Notes under the pieces: model-generated
Seen by the model: the letters and a program-made list of their open reading frames with translations, nothing else
Database searches by the model: none
Told to the model about the DNA's origin: nothing
Part shown: positions 24,870 through 34,515 of the stretch, piece by piece
Layout: each line of letters begins with the position of its first letter
How positions within the stretch are numbered: the stretch's first letter is position 1
Source of the DNA: Campylobacter sp. RM16704
GTDB lineage: Bacteria > Campylobacterota > Campylobacteria > Campylobacterales > Campylobacteraceae
NCBI RefSeq assembly: GCF_000816245.1
Contig: NZ_CP007769.1
Span: 838,464 to 902,463 of the forward strand
DNA length: 64,000 nt
Reading direction: 5' to 3'
Translations under genes and position numbers: made by a program

Positions 24870-26237
24870 ATGCAAAGACAAACTTGGAGTAACACTCTAA
24901 CTTATATTCTCACTGTAGCAGGAGCGACCGTTGGTTTTGGAGCCACTTGGCGTTTTCCGTATTTAGTAGGTGAAAATGGTGGTGGTGCTTATGTTTTAGC
25001 CTTTTGCATTGCAATGATTTTTATAGGCATTCCTGTGATTTTAGTGGAAAATGTTATAGGAAGACGCAGAATGTTAAATTCAGTTGATGCCTTTGGTGGA
25101 AAAACTAATGATGGAATTAAAATATCTAATTCTTGGCAAGGTGTTGGCTATATGGGGCTTTTGGGAAGTTTTGGAATTATGGCTTATTATATGGTAATAG
25201 GTGGCTGGGTTTTAGCTTATATTTTTAAAATTATCATAGGAGATTTTAATCTTTCAAGTCCCATTAATGCTCAATATACAAGCCAATTTTATAATTCTAC
25301 TATAGAAAACAATCCCTTATTAATAGGTATTTTTACTACTATATTTGTAATAATTAATTGGATTATTTTAAAAAAAGGTGTGATTGATGGTATAGAAAAG
25401 TCAGTAAAATATCTTATGCCATTTTTATTTATCTGTCTTTTGGTTGTAGTTATAAGAAATTTAACTCTTGAAGGAGCAAGTGAAGGGGTAAAGTTTTATC
25501 TAACACCTGATCTTTCTAAAATCACTCCTAAGTTGTTTATAGATGTTTTAGGACAAGTATTTTTTGCCTTGTCTTTAGGTTTTGGTGTGATGATAACCCT
25601 ATCTTCCCATCTTAAAAAAAATGAAAATTTAATTAAAACTTCTGTTTATACTGGAATTTTAAATACTCTTATAGCAGTACTTGCTGGTTTTATGATTTTC
25701 CCTGCTTTATTTAGCGTAGGTTTAACCCCTGATAGCGGGCCATCTTTGGTTTTTAAAACCTTACCTGTTGCTTTTTCACATATACCTTTTGGAAGTATAA
25801 TTTGTGTATTTTTCTTTTTACTTTTAATCGTTGCTGCACTTACTACAAGCTTGCCAATTTATCAAGTAATTATCAGTGTTTTGGAAGAAAAATTTAAACT
25901 AGATAAAAATACTGCTATCAATCTAACACTTGGAAGTATTTTTTTACTAGGAAATTTACCTTGTATACTTACTTATGGTCCTTTAAAAGATATTACTATC
26001 ATCAAAGGAAAAAATATTTTTGATAGTTTTGACTTTATTAGTGGAAATATCTTTTTTGTTTTAACTGCGTTTTTTTGTTGTATTTATGTAGGTTGGGTGC
26101 TTAAAAAAGATGCTATTTATGAACTTTCAAATCAAAATACATTAAAAGGAAATATTTTTAAACTATGGTATTACTATGTTAAGTTTATCATACCTTTGAT
26201 TATTTTAGTGATTTTTTATTTTGGAATATTTAGTTAG
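24870..26237 (+). CDS. Sodium-dependent neurotransmitter-family (NSS) amino acid symporter
   Basis: The 455-residue membrane protein opens with GATVGFGATWRFPYLVGENGGGAYVLAF, the LeuT-fold helix 1 and 2 signature containing the sodium and substrate site. About eleven helices follow, including GQVFFALSLGFGVMITLSSHL (helix 6) and LLLIVAALTTSLPIYQVI (helix 8). This number of helices fits bacterial NSS members such as MhsT-like transporters. Substrates are probably hydrophobic or aromatic amino acids, by family. It is monocistronic and starts 33 bases after TATTT-rich sequence with AAGGAAAAAGC as ribosome site. Confidence 0.93.
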   Translation: MQRQTWSNTLTYILTVAGATVGFGATWRFPYLVGENGGGAYVLAFCIAMIFIGIPVILVENVIGRRRMLNSVDAFGGKTNDGIKISNSWQGVGYMGLLGSFGIMAYYMVIGGWVLAYIFKIIIGDFNLSSPINAQYTSQFYNSTIENNPLLIGIFTTIFVIINWIILKKGVIDGIEKSVKYLMPFLFICLLVVVIRNLTLEGASEGVKFYLTPDLSKITPKLFIDVLGQVFFALSLGFGVMITLSSHLKKNENLIKTSVYTGILNTLIAVLAGFMIFPALFSVGLTPDSGPSLVFKTLPVAFSHIPFGSIICVFFFLLLIVAALTTSLPIYQVIISVLEEKFKLDKNTAINLTLGSIFLLGNLPCILTYGPLKDITIIKGKNIFDSFDFISGNIFFVLTAFFCCIYVGWVLKKDAIYELSNQNTLKGNIFKLWYYYVKFIIPLIILVIFYFGIFS

Positions 26238-26264
26238 TTTTTTACATAAAAATCTAAAAAATAT

Positions 26265-26293
26265 TTGACATAAGATATTAATTATGATAATAT
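26265..26293 (+). promoter_or_regulatory. Promoter of the H-cluster-like/ABC importer cassette
   Basis: TTGACA (26265-26270), 17 bases, then TAATAT (26288-26293). Transcription would begin near 26300, downstream of the ATG at 26284. This supports translation from the TTG at 26320, which has AAGG eight bases upstream. Confidence 0.6.
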
Positions 26294-26319
26294 TTTTCAT
26301 AAAATTAAGGTTGTTTAAT

Positions 26320-26934
26320 TTGGCTGAAAAATATATCTTCATTAATCCAGTTGTTTTGAAACTTTATGATATATCATATTTAGAAAATCTACTTGCTCAA
26401 AATAATTTTAAACTCATTTTTCCTAAAGAAGATATTGCTAAAATTGTTAAAAATAAATATCTATCACTAAGTTCTAATTCCAAAGAATGTATTATAGATT
26501 CAAGGTGTCCTAAGATTAAAGATTTTATAGAAAATCACACTTTATCTGCTAATATCAATCCTATTTTGATAGAAACAGCTTTGCATTTACACGCTCAAAA
26601 GCAAAAAGAAGATTTTTTATACATTACTACACCTTGTATTGCTTTAGAAAATTTTGGAAATAACTTAAATTTAAACAATACCCTATTTATCACTTGGAAT
26701 AATTTTGTGTCAAAATTTAAGTTAAAAATTGATTTAAAAAATAAAAAACAATTGCAAAATAGTCCTATTCCACTCGGTTTTTTTAAAGATTTAGAGATTT
26801 CTATAGGAAAAATACCTTCTGTAAGTGGTAAGCAAAATATCATCAAAATATTTAAAGAAAAATCTTATAAAAAACATAAACTCATAGAAATGCTTTATTG
26901 TGATAATGGATGCCATAATGGAGATGGAATTTAA
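26320..26934 (+). CDS. Short [FeFe]-hydrogenase large-subunit-like protein with conserved cluster cysteines
   Basis: The 204-residue protein carries the three cysteine motifs of the HydA catalytic domain in order: SRCPKIKDFIE (Cys63; HydA has SCCPxW), ITTPCIALENF (Cys106; HydA MPCxxKxxE) and EMLYCDNGCHNGDG (Cys194, Cys198; HydA MxCPGGCxxGGG). All four H-cluster ligand positions are kept, but the proton-relay Cys next to Cys63 is Arg, the lysine after PC is lost, and the domain is far shorter than the ~350 residues of real enzymes, with no ferredoxin domains. A plain [4Fe-4S] protein is more likely than a hydrogenase; no hydE, hydF or hydG is in the window. It starts at TTG 26320 by promoter and ribosome-site evidence. 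It is four bases upstream of an ABC importer operon. Confidence 0.7.
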   Translation: MAEKYIFINPVVLKLYDISYLENLLAQNNFKLIFPKEDIAKIVKNKYLSLSSNSKECIIDSRCPKIKDFIENHTLSANINPILIETALHLHAQKQKEDFLYITTPCIALENFGNNLNLNNTLFITWNNFVSKFKLKIDLKNKKQLQNSPIPLGFFKDLEISIGKIPSVSGKQNIIKIFKEKSYKKHKLIEMLYCDNGCHNGDGI

Positions 26935-26937
26935 TAA

Positions 26938-27690
26938 ATGCAATGGATTAAAAAAAATATATTGATTGTTTTTATTATATTGTTATGGTATATGATTAGT
27001 GAATTAAATATATGGAGTGAGTATGTTCTTCCTTCTCCTCAAAAGGTCTTTGTAGCTTTTTTGTCTGAATTAATTGACGGAAATTTATTAGAAAATACCT
27101 ATATTAGCTTACTAAGAATCATGTTTGGTTTTTTCATAGCATGTATTTTAGCTTTTATATTTGGAATCATTGCTGGAATGAAAAACCAAATTTTTGAATA
27201 TTTTGAAAATATTATTGAATTTTTAAGAAATATTCCTCCGATTAGTTTAATTGCTATTTTAATCTTATGGTTTGGTATAGGTGAAGAACCAAAAATTATC
27301 ATTATAATCCTAGCATCTTTTTTTCCTATATTTATCAACACAACAAAAGGTATTTATATGGTCGATAAAAAGCTTTTGGAAGTTGGATATTCTTTCAATT
27401 TTACAAAAATACAACTGTTTTTTAAAATCATACTTCCAAGTTCTTTACCTTATATTTTATCTGGTATGAAAATTGGTCTTGGATATAGTTTTAGAGCTAT
27501 TATAGGAGCTGAAATGATAGCAGCTTCTAGTGGTCTTGGTCATATGATATTAGATGCACAAGAATTGTCAAAATCAGATAGAGTTATAGCTGGTATTATA
27601 GTTATAGGCCTATTGGGATGTTTGATTGATTGGTTTTTTTCTTATTTGATAAAAAAATCCTCTAAAACAGGATATACCTATGAAGCTTGA
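26938..27690 (+). CDS. ABC importer permease, SsuC/TauC type
   Basis: The 250-residue membrane protein has six helices. [10 protein letters not shown] near the N-terminus, the coupling segment [26 protein letters not shown] and the ending [21 protein letters not shown] define the nitrate/sulfonate/taurine permease family. It starts three bases after the stop of the hydrogenase-like gene, and its end overlaps the ATPase gene by 11 bases. The substrate is unknown; family members carry sulfonates, nitrate, cyanate, pyrimidine precursors and others. Confidence 0.92.
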   Translation: MQWIKKNILIVFIILLWYMISELNIWSEYVLPSPQKVFVAFLSELIDGNLLENTYISLLRIMFGFFIACILAFIFGIIAGMKNQIFEYFENIIEFLRNIPPISLIAILILWFGIGEEPKIIIIILASFFPIFINTTKGIYMVDKKLLEVGYSFNFTKIQLFFKIILPSSLPYILSGMKIGLGYSFRAIIGAEMIAASSGLGHMILDAQELSKSDRVIAGIIVIGLLGCLIDWFFSYLIKKSSKTGYTYEA

Positions 27691-28384
27691 AGCTCAAAAT
27701 ATATCTAAATTTTTTACAATCAATAATAAACAAATAAATATACTCTCTAATATCAATTTTAAAACCATAGACAATGGAATAACCATCATTTTAGGTAAAA
27801 GTGGTTGTGGGAAAACAACATTTTTAAAAATCTTATCTGGCTTAGAAAAACCATCTCAAGGAAAAATTCTTTGCAATGCAAAACTATCTATAGTATTTCA
27901 AGAACCAAGATTAATGCCATGGCTTGATGTGTTTTCAAATATAAGTTTTGGTATGAAAAGAAGCACAATTAATAAGGAAAAAATTTATAAACTTATTAAT
28001 CTAGTAGGACTAGATGGATTTGAAAAAGCCTATCCTTCACAGTTATCCTTGGGTATGATGCAAAGAGTTTCTATAGCTAGAGCTTTAGCTAACAATACGG
28101 ATATTATTTTAATGGATGAACCATTTGCATCCCTAGATTATTTTACTCGAGAAAAATTACAAAAAAATCTTATAAACATAGTAAAGCAGACCAATAAATC
28201 TATTGTTTTTGTAACACATTGTATTGATGAAGCTTTAATTTTAGGCAAAAAAATCATAATTTTAAAAAACGGTCAAATCACAAAAGACTATTTTTTAGAT
28301 AAAGATTATGAAAGAGATTTATTGTCTAATAATTTTATTGAATTAAAAAAAGATATACTAAACACAATCAAGGAGACAAAATGA
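27680..28384 (+). CDS. ABC importer ATPase, SsuB/TauB type
   Basis: The 234-residue ATPase shows Walker [14 protein letters not shown]-loop [17 protein letters not shown] (the PRLMPW variant typical of SsuB/TauB), signature [16 protein letters not shown], Walker [18 protein letters not shown] and H-loop VTHCIDEAL. The signature is LSLGM instead of LSGGM, a mild deviation. It overlaps the permease gene by 11 bases and the binding protein by 4 (ATGA), so the importer is one translational unit. Confidence 0.93.
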   Translation: MKLEAQNISKFFTINNKQINILSNINFKTIDNGITIILGKSGCGKTTFLKILSGLEKPSQGKILCNAKLSIVFQEPRLMPWLDVFSNISFGMKRSTINKEKIYKLINLVGLDGFEKAYPSQLSLGMMQRVSIARALANNTDIILMDEPFASLDYFTREKLQKNLINIVKQTNKSIVFVTHCIDEALILGKKIIILKNGQITKDYFLDKDYERDLLSNNFIELKKDILNTIKETK

Positions 28385-29364
28385 AAACACTTTCAAAAAA
28401 CAGCTTAAAAATTATAACTATGACAATATTTTCAATATTGTTTTTAATTGCTTGCAACCAAAATTCATCCTCTAAAGAAAATATAGATAAAAATTTCACG
28501 GCAAAAAAAATAGCTATAACTTATGTAAAAGCACCGCTGAATATACCATCAATCATTGAAAAAGAAAAAGCTATTTTTCAAAAAACATTTGATAAATATA
28601 ATATTCCGGTCTTTTATTCTCAACTAACAACAGGACCTGAGCAAACACAAGCATTAGCTTCAGGAGATATACAATTTTTATATGCTGTGGGTTCTACTTC
28701 TGTAATTTTAGCAAAAGCTAATGGACTTGATATTAAGATAGTTAATAAATATAGTAAATCTTCAAAAACTTTTACTATTTTATCTCAAAAAGGAACTAAA
28801 TTTATAACGGCTGATGATATTAAAGGAAAAAAGATAGCAGGCCCAAAAGGAACTATTCTTCATGAGCTTTTATTAGCATACCTTGATAGTCTAGGATTAA
28901 AAGAAAAAGATATAGAATTTATTTCTATGGGTATACCACAAGCTCAAGCAGCATTGGTTGGAAAATCTGTAGATATGGCTTTGCTAGCAGGTCCTAATGC
29001 ATATAATTTAATACAAGATGGTTATAATGTTGTTACTACAGCCGATGGATTGATAGAACCATTAATTGTAGTTGCTACAAGTAAAGAATTTTATAATAAT
29101 AATAAAATTCTTGTCGAAGAATTCATTAATGCTCAAAAAGAAATTCTACAATATATTGACAATAATTATGAAGAAAGTATGAATATTACAGCTAAAGAAA
29201 CAAATTTGAGCATTGATGATATTAAACAAATGTATCCACTGTATAATTTTGATATCAACATAAATAATGATGATATCAAATCAATGGAAAAAACGAAACA
29301 ATTTATGTTAAACAACAAAATGATAGATCATGATGTAAAAATAAAAGAATTGTTTATAAATTAA
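28381..29364 (+). CDS. Substrate-binding lipoprotein, SsuA/TauA (NMT1-like) family
   Basis: A lipoprotein signal peptide ends at the lipobox LIAC, so the mature protein is anchored by its Cys. The binding domain has [36 protein letters not shown] (the canonical substrate-site segment), [16 protein letters not shown] and [12 protein letters not shown]. The total of 327 aa is normal. The ligand would be a small organic or inorganic molecule; sequence does not tell which. Its genetic link to the H-cluster-like protein is the best hint, possibly a metal- or sulfur-related compound, which is speculation. The 3' end overlaps the convergent deaminase gene by 11 bases. Confidence 0.9.
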   Translation: MKTLSKNSLKIITMTIFSILFLIACNQNSSSKENIDKNFTAKKIAITYVKAPLNIPSIIEKEKAIFQKTFDKYNIPVFYSQLTTGPEQTQALASGDIQFLYAVGSTSVILAKANGLDIKIVNKYSKSSKTFTILSQKGTKFITADDIKGKKIAGPKGTILHELLLAYLDSLGLKEKDIEFISMGIPQAQAALVGKSVDMALLAGPNAYNLIQDGYNVVTTADGLIEPLIVVATSKEFYNNNKILVEEFINAQKEILQYIDNNYEESMNITAKETNLSIDDIKQMYPLYNFDININNDDIKSMEKTKQFMLNNKMIDHDVKIKELFIN

Positions 29365-30238
29365 TTGAATATTTATACTCATATCTTTTTAACATGCTTA
29401 TATTTCCTTCAAGGCCTCCTTGATGGATATATAAGAACTTATCATTAATCTGCTCTTTATAAGCTAGTAATGTTTTAAAACCTACCATATCATAAAGCAA
29501 ATCAAACTCCACTCCACATTCTTTTTTTAAATCTTTATAAAGTTCATATAATTCCAAGTAAGGCTTAGCAAAATGATATTTTTTAGGTGGATTTAGTATG
29601 GTTAAATTACTAAAATCATATTTTGGTTCTAGAGCTAAAATTTGCTCTTTTAAATACACACTATCTCCCACACAAGCACAAGTAAAAACCTTAAATTTAC
29701 TATGTTTAGCCAAAAATGCCGCAGAAGTTCCTGTTCCTGAAGGCAAGAAAATACTTACATTTTCACTTAATTGCTCACTAAGCTCTAAAGCTAGCTGTTT
29801 ATAGCCAAATTCAGCTTCTTTTATAGCTACACCCTCTTCTATAAAAATATCATCATCTTTTTTTAAAGCTAAAGCTTGCAGTCTTCTTGTAGGATAATTT
29901 ACATTTTCTATCAACTCAACATTATGTTTTAGTGCAAATTCTAAATTTCCATGGGGATTTTCTTTTAAAAAAGAACTCATTTTTTCACAAACAAAAATGA
30001 GTGAAAAATCATTTTCATAACAAAATTTAGTCAAAGCAACCAAAGCATTACTTTGAGAAGAACCAAAAGAAACAAATCTTTGTCCTTTCTTAAGTAAATG
30101 TTTATTTTTTTCAAATAAGGCTAGTTTTCTAGCCTTATTTCCATTGATATAACCTAATAAATCATCTCTTTTTAATAAAAATTCAAAATCTTTGTATTTT
30201 AAAGTATCAATTTTACTTACTATCAAGGTATTTTTCAA
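29354..30238 (-). CDS. PLP-dependent ACC deaminase/D-cysteine desulfhydrase family protein
   Basis: The 294-residue fold-type II PLP enzyme has the lysine motif LKRDDLLGYINGNKARKL, the SFGSSQSNAL substrate loop and the phosphate-binding PSGTGTSAAF. ACC deaminases and D-cysteine desulfhydrases share this fold; sequence alone does not settle the substrate, though D-cysteine desulfhydrase is more usual in non-plant bacteria. The start is uncertain: the frame opens with TTG immediately after AAAAGG, too close for good initiation, and overlaps the MotB-like gene by 26 bases. A later TTG four codons in is an alternative. Confidence 0.8.
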   Translation of the reverse strand: MKNTLIVSKIDTLKYKDFEFLLKRDDLLGYINGNKARKLALFEKNKHLLKKGQRFVSFGSSQSNALVALTKFCYENDFSLIFVCEKMSSFLKENPHGNLEFALKHNVELIENVNYPTRRLQALALKKDDDIFIEEGVAIKEAEFGYKQLALELSEQLSENVSIFLPSGTGTSAAFLAKHSKFKVFTCACVGDSVYLKEQILALEPKYDFSNLTILNPPKKYHFAKPYLELYELYKDLKKECGVEFDLLYDMVGFKTLLAYKEQINDKFLYIHQGGLEGNISMLKRYEYKYSINL

Positions 30239-31163
30239 CCTTTTCTATAGCATTATTTGTATTGATATTAAACTTAATCTCTATTCTACGGCTTGCCTCT
30301 TTGTCTTCCTTGCCATCTTTCATAATTACATCAGAATATGATCTACCACTTGCCATTAAAAGTTTTTGCAATCCTGGTTCTTTATAAAATGAGTGTATAA
30401 AACTCATCACAGCGTAAGCTCTTTTTTGTGATAAATCAAGATTATATATATAAGATCCAGCGCTATCTGTGTGTCCTTCTATAACTATATTTTCAATACT
30501 TGACAATATATCTTCATTCTTAAAAATAGCATCAAAATATTGCGTAAGAACAGCTTTTAAATTTTCTTTTGCATGGGCTTTTAGTGTAAAAGAATTTGTA
30601 TCAAAAAGTACTTCAGAAGGTAAAATTATAGCACCCGAATTAGAATCTAAAGTGATATTAGTGTCAAATTTTGTTTGAAGGCTTTTAATAGTATTTTCTT
30701 TAATCAAGCTTAATTCTTTAATTTTTAATTTTGCATCATCAAAGTTACGCTCTAACTCTTTAATCTCTTCATCTTTTTTGTTTAACCTTTCAAGCAAAGC
30801 AAAAATTTGCTGGTCTTTTTCATCTAAGCTTGAACTTAAATCTCGATTTAGTTTAGTTATATTGGCTTCTAGAATTTGTTTTTGCTTACTAATATCATCA
30901 AGTGTATTTGAAGTATTGTTTAATTTTTGACTAAGATTTTTTAAAATATCTTCTTTTTGACTTAACTCTTCTTTATTTTCCCTAAGCCTTTCTTCTTGTT
31001 TTTGTAGATTTTCTTTTATGATTTGCAAATCACTTTGAGTTAAGACATATTTTACAACTATAGCTCCAATTAGTAAAATAAATATAAAAAGCAATCCTGC
31101 CATTAAATCTGCATAAGCTATCCAAAAATTATTTTCTTCGTTATTTTGATTGTTTTTAATCAT
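30213..31163 (-). CDS. OmpA-domain membrane protein, MotB/ZorB-like
   Basis: The 316-residue protein has an N-terminal helix with WIAYADLMAGLLFIFILLIG, placing an Asp in the membrane as in MotB, TolR and ZorB proton channels. Residues 40-160 are a long coiled coil. The C-terminal OmpA-like peptidoglycan-binding domain shows VLFDTNSFTLK, IVIEGHTDSAGS, LSQKRAYAVMSF and ASRRIEIKF. The 4-base overlap with the MotA-like gene upstream indicates a two-subunit ion-driven complex. It is not the flagellar MotB by context; the function is unknown. Confidence 0.88.
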   Translation of the reverse strand: MIKNNQNNEENNFWIAYADLMAGLLFIFILLIGAIVVKYVLTQSDLQIIKENLQKQEERLRENKEELSQKEDILKNLSQKLNNTSNTLDDISKQKQILEANITKLNRDLSSSLDEKDQQIFALLERLNKKDEEIKELERNFDDAKLKIKELSLIKENTIKSLQTKFDTNITLDSNSGAIILPSEVLFDTNSFTLKAHAKENLKAVLTQYFDAIFKNEDILSSIENIVIEGHTDSAGSYIYNLDLSQKRAYAVMSFIHSFYKEPGLQKLLMASGRSYSDVIMKDGKEDKEASRRIEIKFNINTNNAIEKVEKYLDSK

Positions 31164-32482
31164 TTATTTTCATCTTCTTTTTGATTTTCAAGCTTTGCAA
31201 TTACCTGTGAAGTTTGTTCATCTAATTCCTTACTTTCTTCTTTAAAATCTTGCATTAACGAAATTTTTTCATCAATATTTTTTTCTTCTTCATAAGCCTC
31301 TTTAAAAGTATGCATACCTTCTATAATACTTGCTTTAAAACCTTCAAAAAGTTTTGTTTGGTTTTCAAACATTAAATTTTGATATTTTTCAATATTATTT
31401 GAAAAATTACTTATTTTTTCATTTAAAAACGAAACATTTTTATCCAAATGAGCAATTTTATCTGAGCTTACATCTAAAAGTCTATTATATTGCTCTGAAA
31501 TCCTTAAAGTCAAATCTTTGGTATTTGAATTTAATATATTAACAGCATTTGCAATTTCAGTATAAATTTTAACTATATCTTTTTGTTCTCTTTGAGTTTT
31601 TGACAGATCACTCATAGTTTGTTTTACATGCTCACTACTAAGCTTAACTGCTTTTTCTTCAGCATTTACAAGCTCTTGAAAAACCTTAAATTTTCTATCT
31701 ATTGTATTATCAAGTTCTTTAAAAAATTCTTCATTACTTACATGCTCAAAAATTGTACCTATTTTTTCAAAATGTTGTAGGCTTTCTTGAAGATATTTTC
31801 TATCAATTTCTTCTTTAGACCAAAAAAAATCACTTGTTGCATTTTTTTGACGATTCAATAGTTTTTGGAATTTACTATTTCCATATTTTTCAAAAAATAT
31901 CCACCAAAGTGCTAAAAAAATTCCATAAATTGAAACATAAAAGGCTGTTCCTACTCCATTTAATAAAATAGAAATTTCTTGTTCTAAACCCGCTGTATCA
32001 CTAGAATTAAAATTAGGCATAGACATTGCTATACTTATAAAAGTTCCTAAAATCCCAAGCATAGGAAAAACAGCTGCCCCAACTGAAGCAAAATTTTCAT
32101 TTCTTAATTCTTTAGCATAAGCATAAGCAAAATCATCAAAACTTGCGTTAGATTTTGTTTCTTTACCTATGACCAAAAAATGCTTCATGATATAACGCTT
32201 TAATACAAGTTTAAATTCATCTTTTTGTTGTTCAAAGATACTCGAAGCATAATCAGCACTATGTCTTGTGAAAATCAAAGCAACCAAAAAGATAATTCCT
32301 ATCATTACAACACTATGTAATTCTACCTTAAAATCAATCTTTCCAAAATATCCCAAGAGCACCAAAATATACAATATAGCAGGGATGAAAATAATTTTTA
32401 TATAAGCAATAATTCCTGTACTACCCTTTCCTTCAGGCAATACAAGATCAGAAAAATCATCAGTTGTTTTATTAACTTCCAT
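31160..32482 (-). CDS. MotA/TolQ/ExbB-family proton channel protein with long coiled-coil tail
   Basis: Four predicted membrane helices (about 25-47, 53-73, 135-157 and 180-202) include FPMLGILGTFISIAMSM and LLNGVGTAFYVSIYGIFLAL, the channel-forming segments of MotA/TolQ/ExbB. Residues 230-440 form a long cytosolic coiled coil. That tail recalls ZorA of Zorya antiphage systems, but no ZorC, ZorD or ZorE gene follows. The pair with the OmpA-domain protein probably converts proton flow to torque or motion at the cell wall. C. jejuni carries the same pair next to fba (from memory), so it is a core trait. Confidence 0.85.
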   Translation of the reverse strand: MEVNKTTDDFSDLVLPEGKGSTGIIAYIKIIFIPAILYILVLLGYFGKIDFKVELHSVVMIGIIFLVALIFTRHSADYASSIFEQQKDEFKLVLKRYIMKHFLVIGKETKSNASFDDFAYAYAKELRNENFASVGAAVFPMLGILGTFISIAMSMPNFNSSDTAGLEQEISILLNGVGTAFYVSIYGIFLALWWIFFEKYGNSKFQKLLNRQKNATSDFFWSKEEIDRKYLQESLQHFEKIGTIFEHVSNEEFFKELDNTIDRKFKVFQELVNAEEKAVKLSSEHVKQTMSDLSKTQREQKDIVKIYTEIANAVNILNSNTKDLTLRISEQYNRLLDVSSDKIAHLDKNVSFLNEKISNFSNNIEKYQNLMFENQTKLFEGFKASIIEGMHTFKEAYEEEKNIDEKISLMQDFKEESKELDEQTSQVIAKLENQKEDENK

Positions 32483-32537
32483 TTTACAAACCTTTGTTAA
32501 TTTTACTCTAAAAATATAAAATCTTCACAGGAAAATC

Positions 32538-32563
32538 AACTAAGAGTTATAAAACTCTTAGTT
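32538..32563 (-). terminator. Intrinsic terminator after fba
   Basis: AACTAAGAGTT pairs with AACTCTTAGTT across a four-base loop, overlapping the fba stop codon. A moderately T-rich tail follows on the minus strand. Confidence 0.7.
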
Positions 32564-33622
32564 TCTATCAATACAACTTAAGTCACTAAAAGCACACTCT
32601 AAGCGTTTAATCATACTTTCTTCACCCGCTCTAAGCCACACTCTTGGATCGTAGAACTTTTTATTTGGTTTATCATCGCCCTCTGGATTACCAATTTGTC
32701 CTTGCAAATAAGCTTTATTTTTAAACTCATATTCTCTAACACCATCCCAAAAAGCCCACTGGGTATCTGTATCGATATTCATTTTAATTACACCATAACT
32801 AAGTGCAGCTTTAATATCTTCTATATTGCTACCACTACCACCATGGAAAACAAAATTGATTGGTTTTTCATCTTTGAGATTGAATTTTTCTTTTACATAA
32901 TTTTGAGAGTTTTTAAGAATTTCTGGTCTTAAAACTACATTACCTGGTTTATAAACACCATGCACATTACCAAAACTAGCTGCAATTGAAAATCTATCGC
33001 TAATCTTAGAAAGTCTTTCATAAGCTAAAGCTACATCTTCAGGTTGAGTGTATAATTTTGCATTGTCGATATTGGTATTATCAACTCCATCTTCTTCCCC
33101 ACCTGTACATCCTAATTCAAGTTCTAAAGAAATTCCAAGTTCAGACATTTGCTTTAAGTAGTTTTCACAAGTGCTTAGATTACTTTCTAAATCCTCTTCA
33201 CTTAAATCAATCATATGAGAACTAAACAAAGGCATGCCAGTTTCTTTTTTAAACTCAATATTTGCTTCGATTAAAGCATCAATCCAAGGAAGTAATTTTC
33301 TAGCGGCATGATCAGTGTGTAAAATTACTGGAATCCCATAAGCTTTAGCCATTAAATGCACATGTCTTGCTCCGCTTATTGCACCAAGAACATCAGCTTT
33401 TGGACAAGCTTTTCCTGCTACAAATTTAGCTCCACCATTTGAAAATTGAATAATTACAGGTGAATTAACTTTTTTAGCACTTTCTAAAACCGCATTAATG
33501 GAATTTGTCCCTACGACATTTACCGCAGGGATAGCAAAACCTTCTTTTTTTGCATGATTATATACGATATTTAGATCATCACCGTTTAAAACACCCGGTT
33601 TAACAAGATCTAATACGCTCAT
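32558..33622 (-). CDS. fba: Class II fructose-bisphosphate aldolase
   Basis: This zinc enzyme cleaves fructose 1,6-bisphosphate, used by Campylobacter mainly for gluconeogenesis. The metal ligands lie in VILHTDHAARK and NVHGVYKPG, and in VFHGGSGSN; ELGCTGGEEDGVDN is the typical acidic loop. At 354 aa it is the class IIA length. Its ATG overlaps the stop of peb4 (TAATG), so the two are co-transcribed. The active site looks intact. Confidence 0.96.
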   Translation of the reverse strand: MSVLDLVKPGVLNGDDLNIVYNHAKKEGFAIPAVNVVGTNSINAVLESAKKVNSPVIIQFSNGGAKFVAGKACPKADVLGAISGARHVHLMAKAYGIPVILHTDHAARKLLPWIDALIEANIEFKKETGMPLFSSHMIDLSEEDLESNLSTCENYLKQMSELGISLELELGCTGGEEDGVDNTNIDNAKLYTQPEDVALAYERLSKISDRFSIAASFGNVHGVYKPGNVVLRPEILKNSQNYVKEKFNLKDEKPINFVFHGGSGSNIEDIKAALSYGVIKMNIDTDTQWAFWDGVREYEFKNKAYLQGQIGNPEGDDKPNKKFYDPRVWLRAGEESMIKRLECAFSDLSCIDRN

Positions 33623-34437
33623 TATTTATATTCCACTTTTGCTTTTTTACGAAGTTCCTCGGCTTTTTTATTCATAAGCTCTTTAAATTCTTCCATTTTA
33701 ATAGTGCCTTCAATACCTGCTTTTACTTCATTGTAACTCATGGTACTTTTTGCCCTAGCATCTTCTTTTAAGATAATATGATATCCAAAATCACTCTTAA
33801 CTGGAGTTTTAGAAATAGTTCCTTTTTTCATAGAAAAAGCCGCATCTGCAAATGGCTTAACCATAGTTGATTCAGAAAACCAACCAAGTTCACCACCTTG
33901 AGCTGAAGAACCTTTGTCGATTGATTTTTCTTTTGCAAGTTGGGTAAATTTATCGTTTAAAGCTTTACCACTTAATTTGCTAAGTTCAGCAATAATATCT
34001 TTTGCTTCTTTTTCACTTGTAACTAAAATATGTTTAGCTTTTACTTGAGCTGGTTTAGTAAATTTATCTTTATTATCTTCGTAATATTTTTTAGCTTTAG
34101 ATTCGTTATTTTTAATTGAATCAAAAATTTTCTTTTGATAAATATTTACCATAATAGCTTCTTTTGCACGCTCTAATTCTTCTTTATATAAAGGATCATT
34201 TTCTATTTTTTGAGCTTTTGCATCTTTTAATACAAGCTGTTGGACAACATATTGATCAATAATAGCTTTTTTTTGATCAGCTGGTAAGTCAGTAATTTTT
34301 GCACCTCTTAGCATAGGAGCAAAAAATTCATTTACTTCTGTGTCGGTAATATTATTTCCATCAAGAGTTGCAACTACTGCAGCATTTAAACTCAAACCTG
34401 TCAATAAAGCCGCAGCAACTAAAGAAATTTTTTTCAT
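33622..34437 (-). CDS. peb4: Periplasmic peptidyl-prolyl isomerase/chaperone PEB4
   Basis: A signal peptide ([18 protein letters not shown]) leads to a SurA-like N-terminal chaperone domain with [19 protein letters not shown] and a C-terminal parvulin domain: [36 protein letters not shown] and [17 protein letters not shown]. The 271-aa length matches C. jejuni PEB4 (Cbf2), which folds outer-membrane proteins. AAGGAAAAAC precedes the ATG. It is first in the peb4-fba operon. Confidence 0.94.
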   Translation of the reverse strand: MKKISLVAAALLTGLSLNAAVVATLDGNNITDTEVNEFFAPMLRGAKITDLPADQKKAIIDQYVVQQLVLKDAKAQKIENDPLYKEELERAKEAIMVNIYQKKIFDSIKNNESKAKKYYEDNKDKFTKPAQVKAKHILVTSEKEAKDIIAELSKLSGKALNDKFTQLAKEKSIDKGSSAQGGELGWFSESTMVKPFADAAFSMKKGTISKTPVKSDFGYHIILKEDARAKSTMSYNEVKAGIEGTIKMEEFKELMNKKAEELRKKAKVEYK

Positions 34438-34515
34438 TGTTTTTCCTTTAAAATAATTTAATTGATTTTATTATATCTAAACTTTATTTAAAGCCGATTA
34501 ACATACAATAAGTTT

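Noticed and set aside
26284-26319. ATG at 26284 as the start of the hydrogenase-like protein
   Set aside because: It lies upstream of the expected transcription start of the TTGACA-N17-TAATAT promoter and has no ribosome site; the TTG at 26320 has AAGG at good spacing.
26320-26934. Functional [FeFe]-hydrogenase
   Set aside because: The protein is too short, lacks the ferredoxin domains and the proton-transfer cysteine, and no maturation genes are in the window.
30213-32482. Complete Zorya antiphage system
   Set aside because: Only the two motor-like subunits are present. The next genes are a PLP enzyme on one side and fba on the other; no ZorC, ZorD or ZorE is seen.
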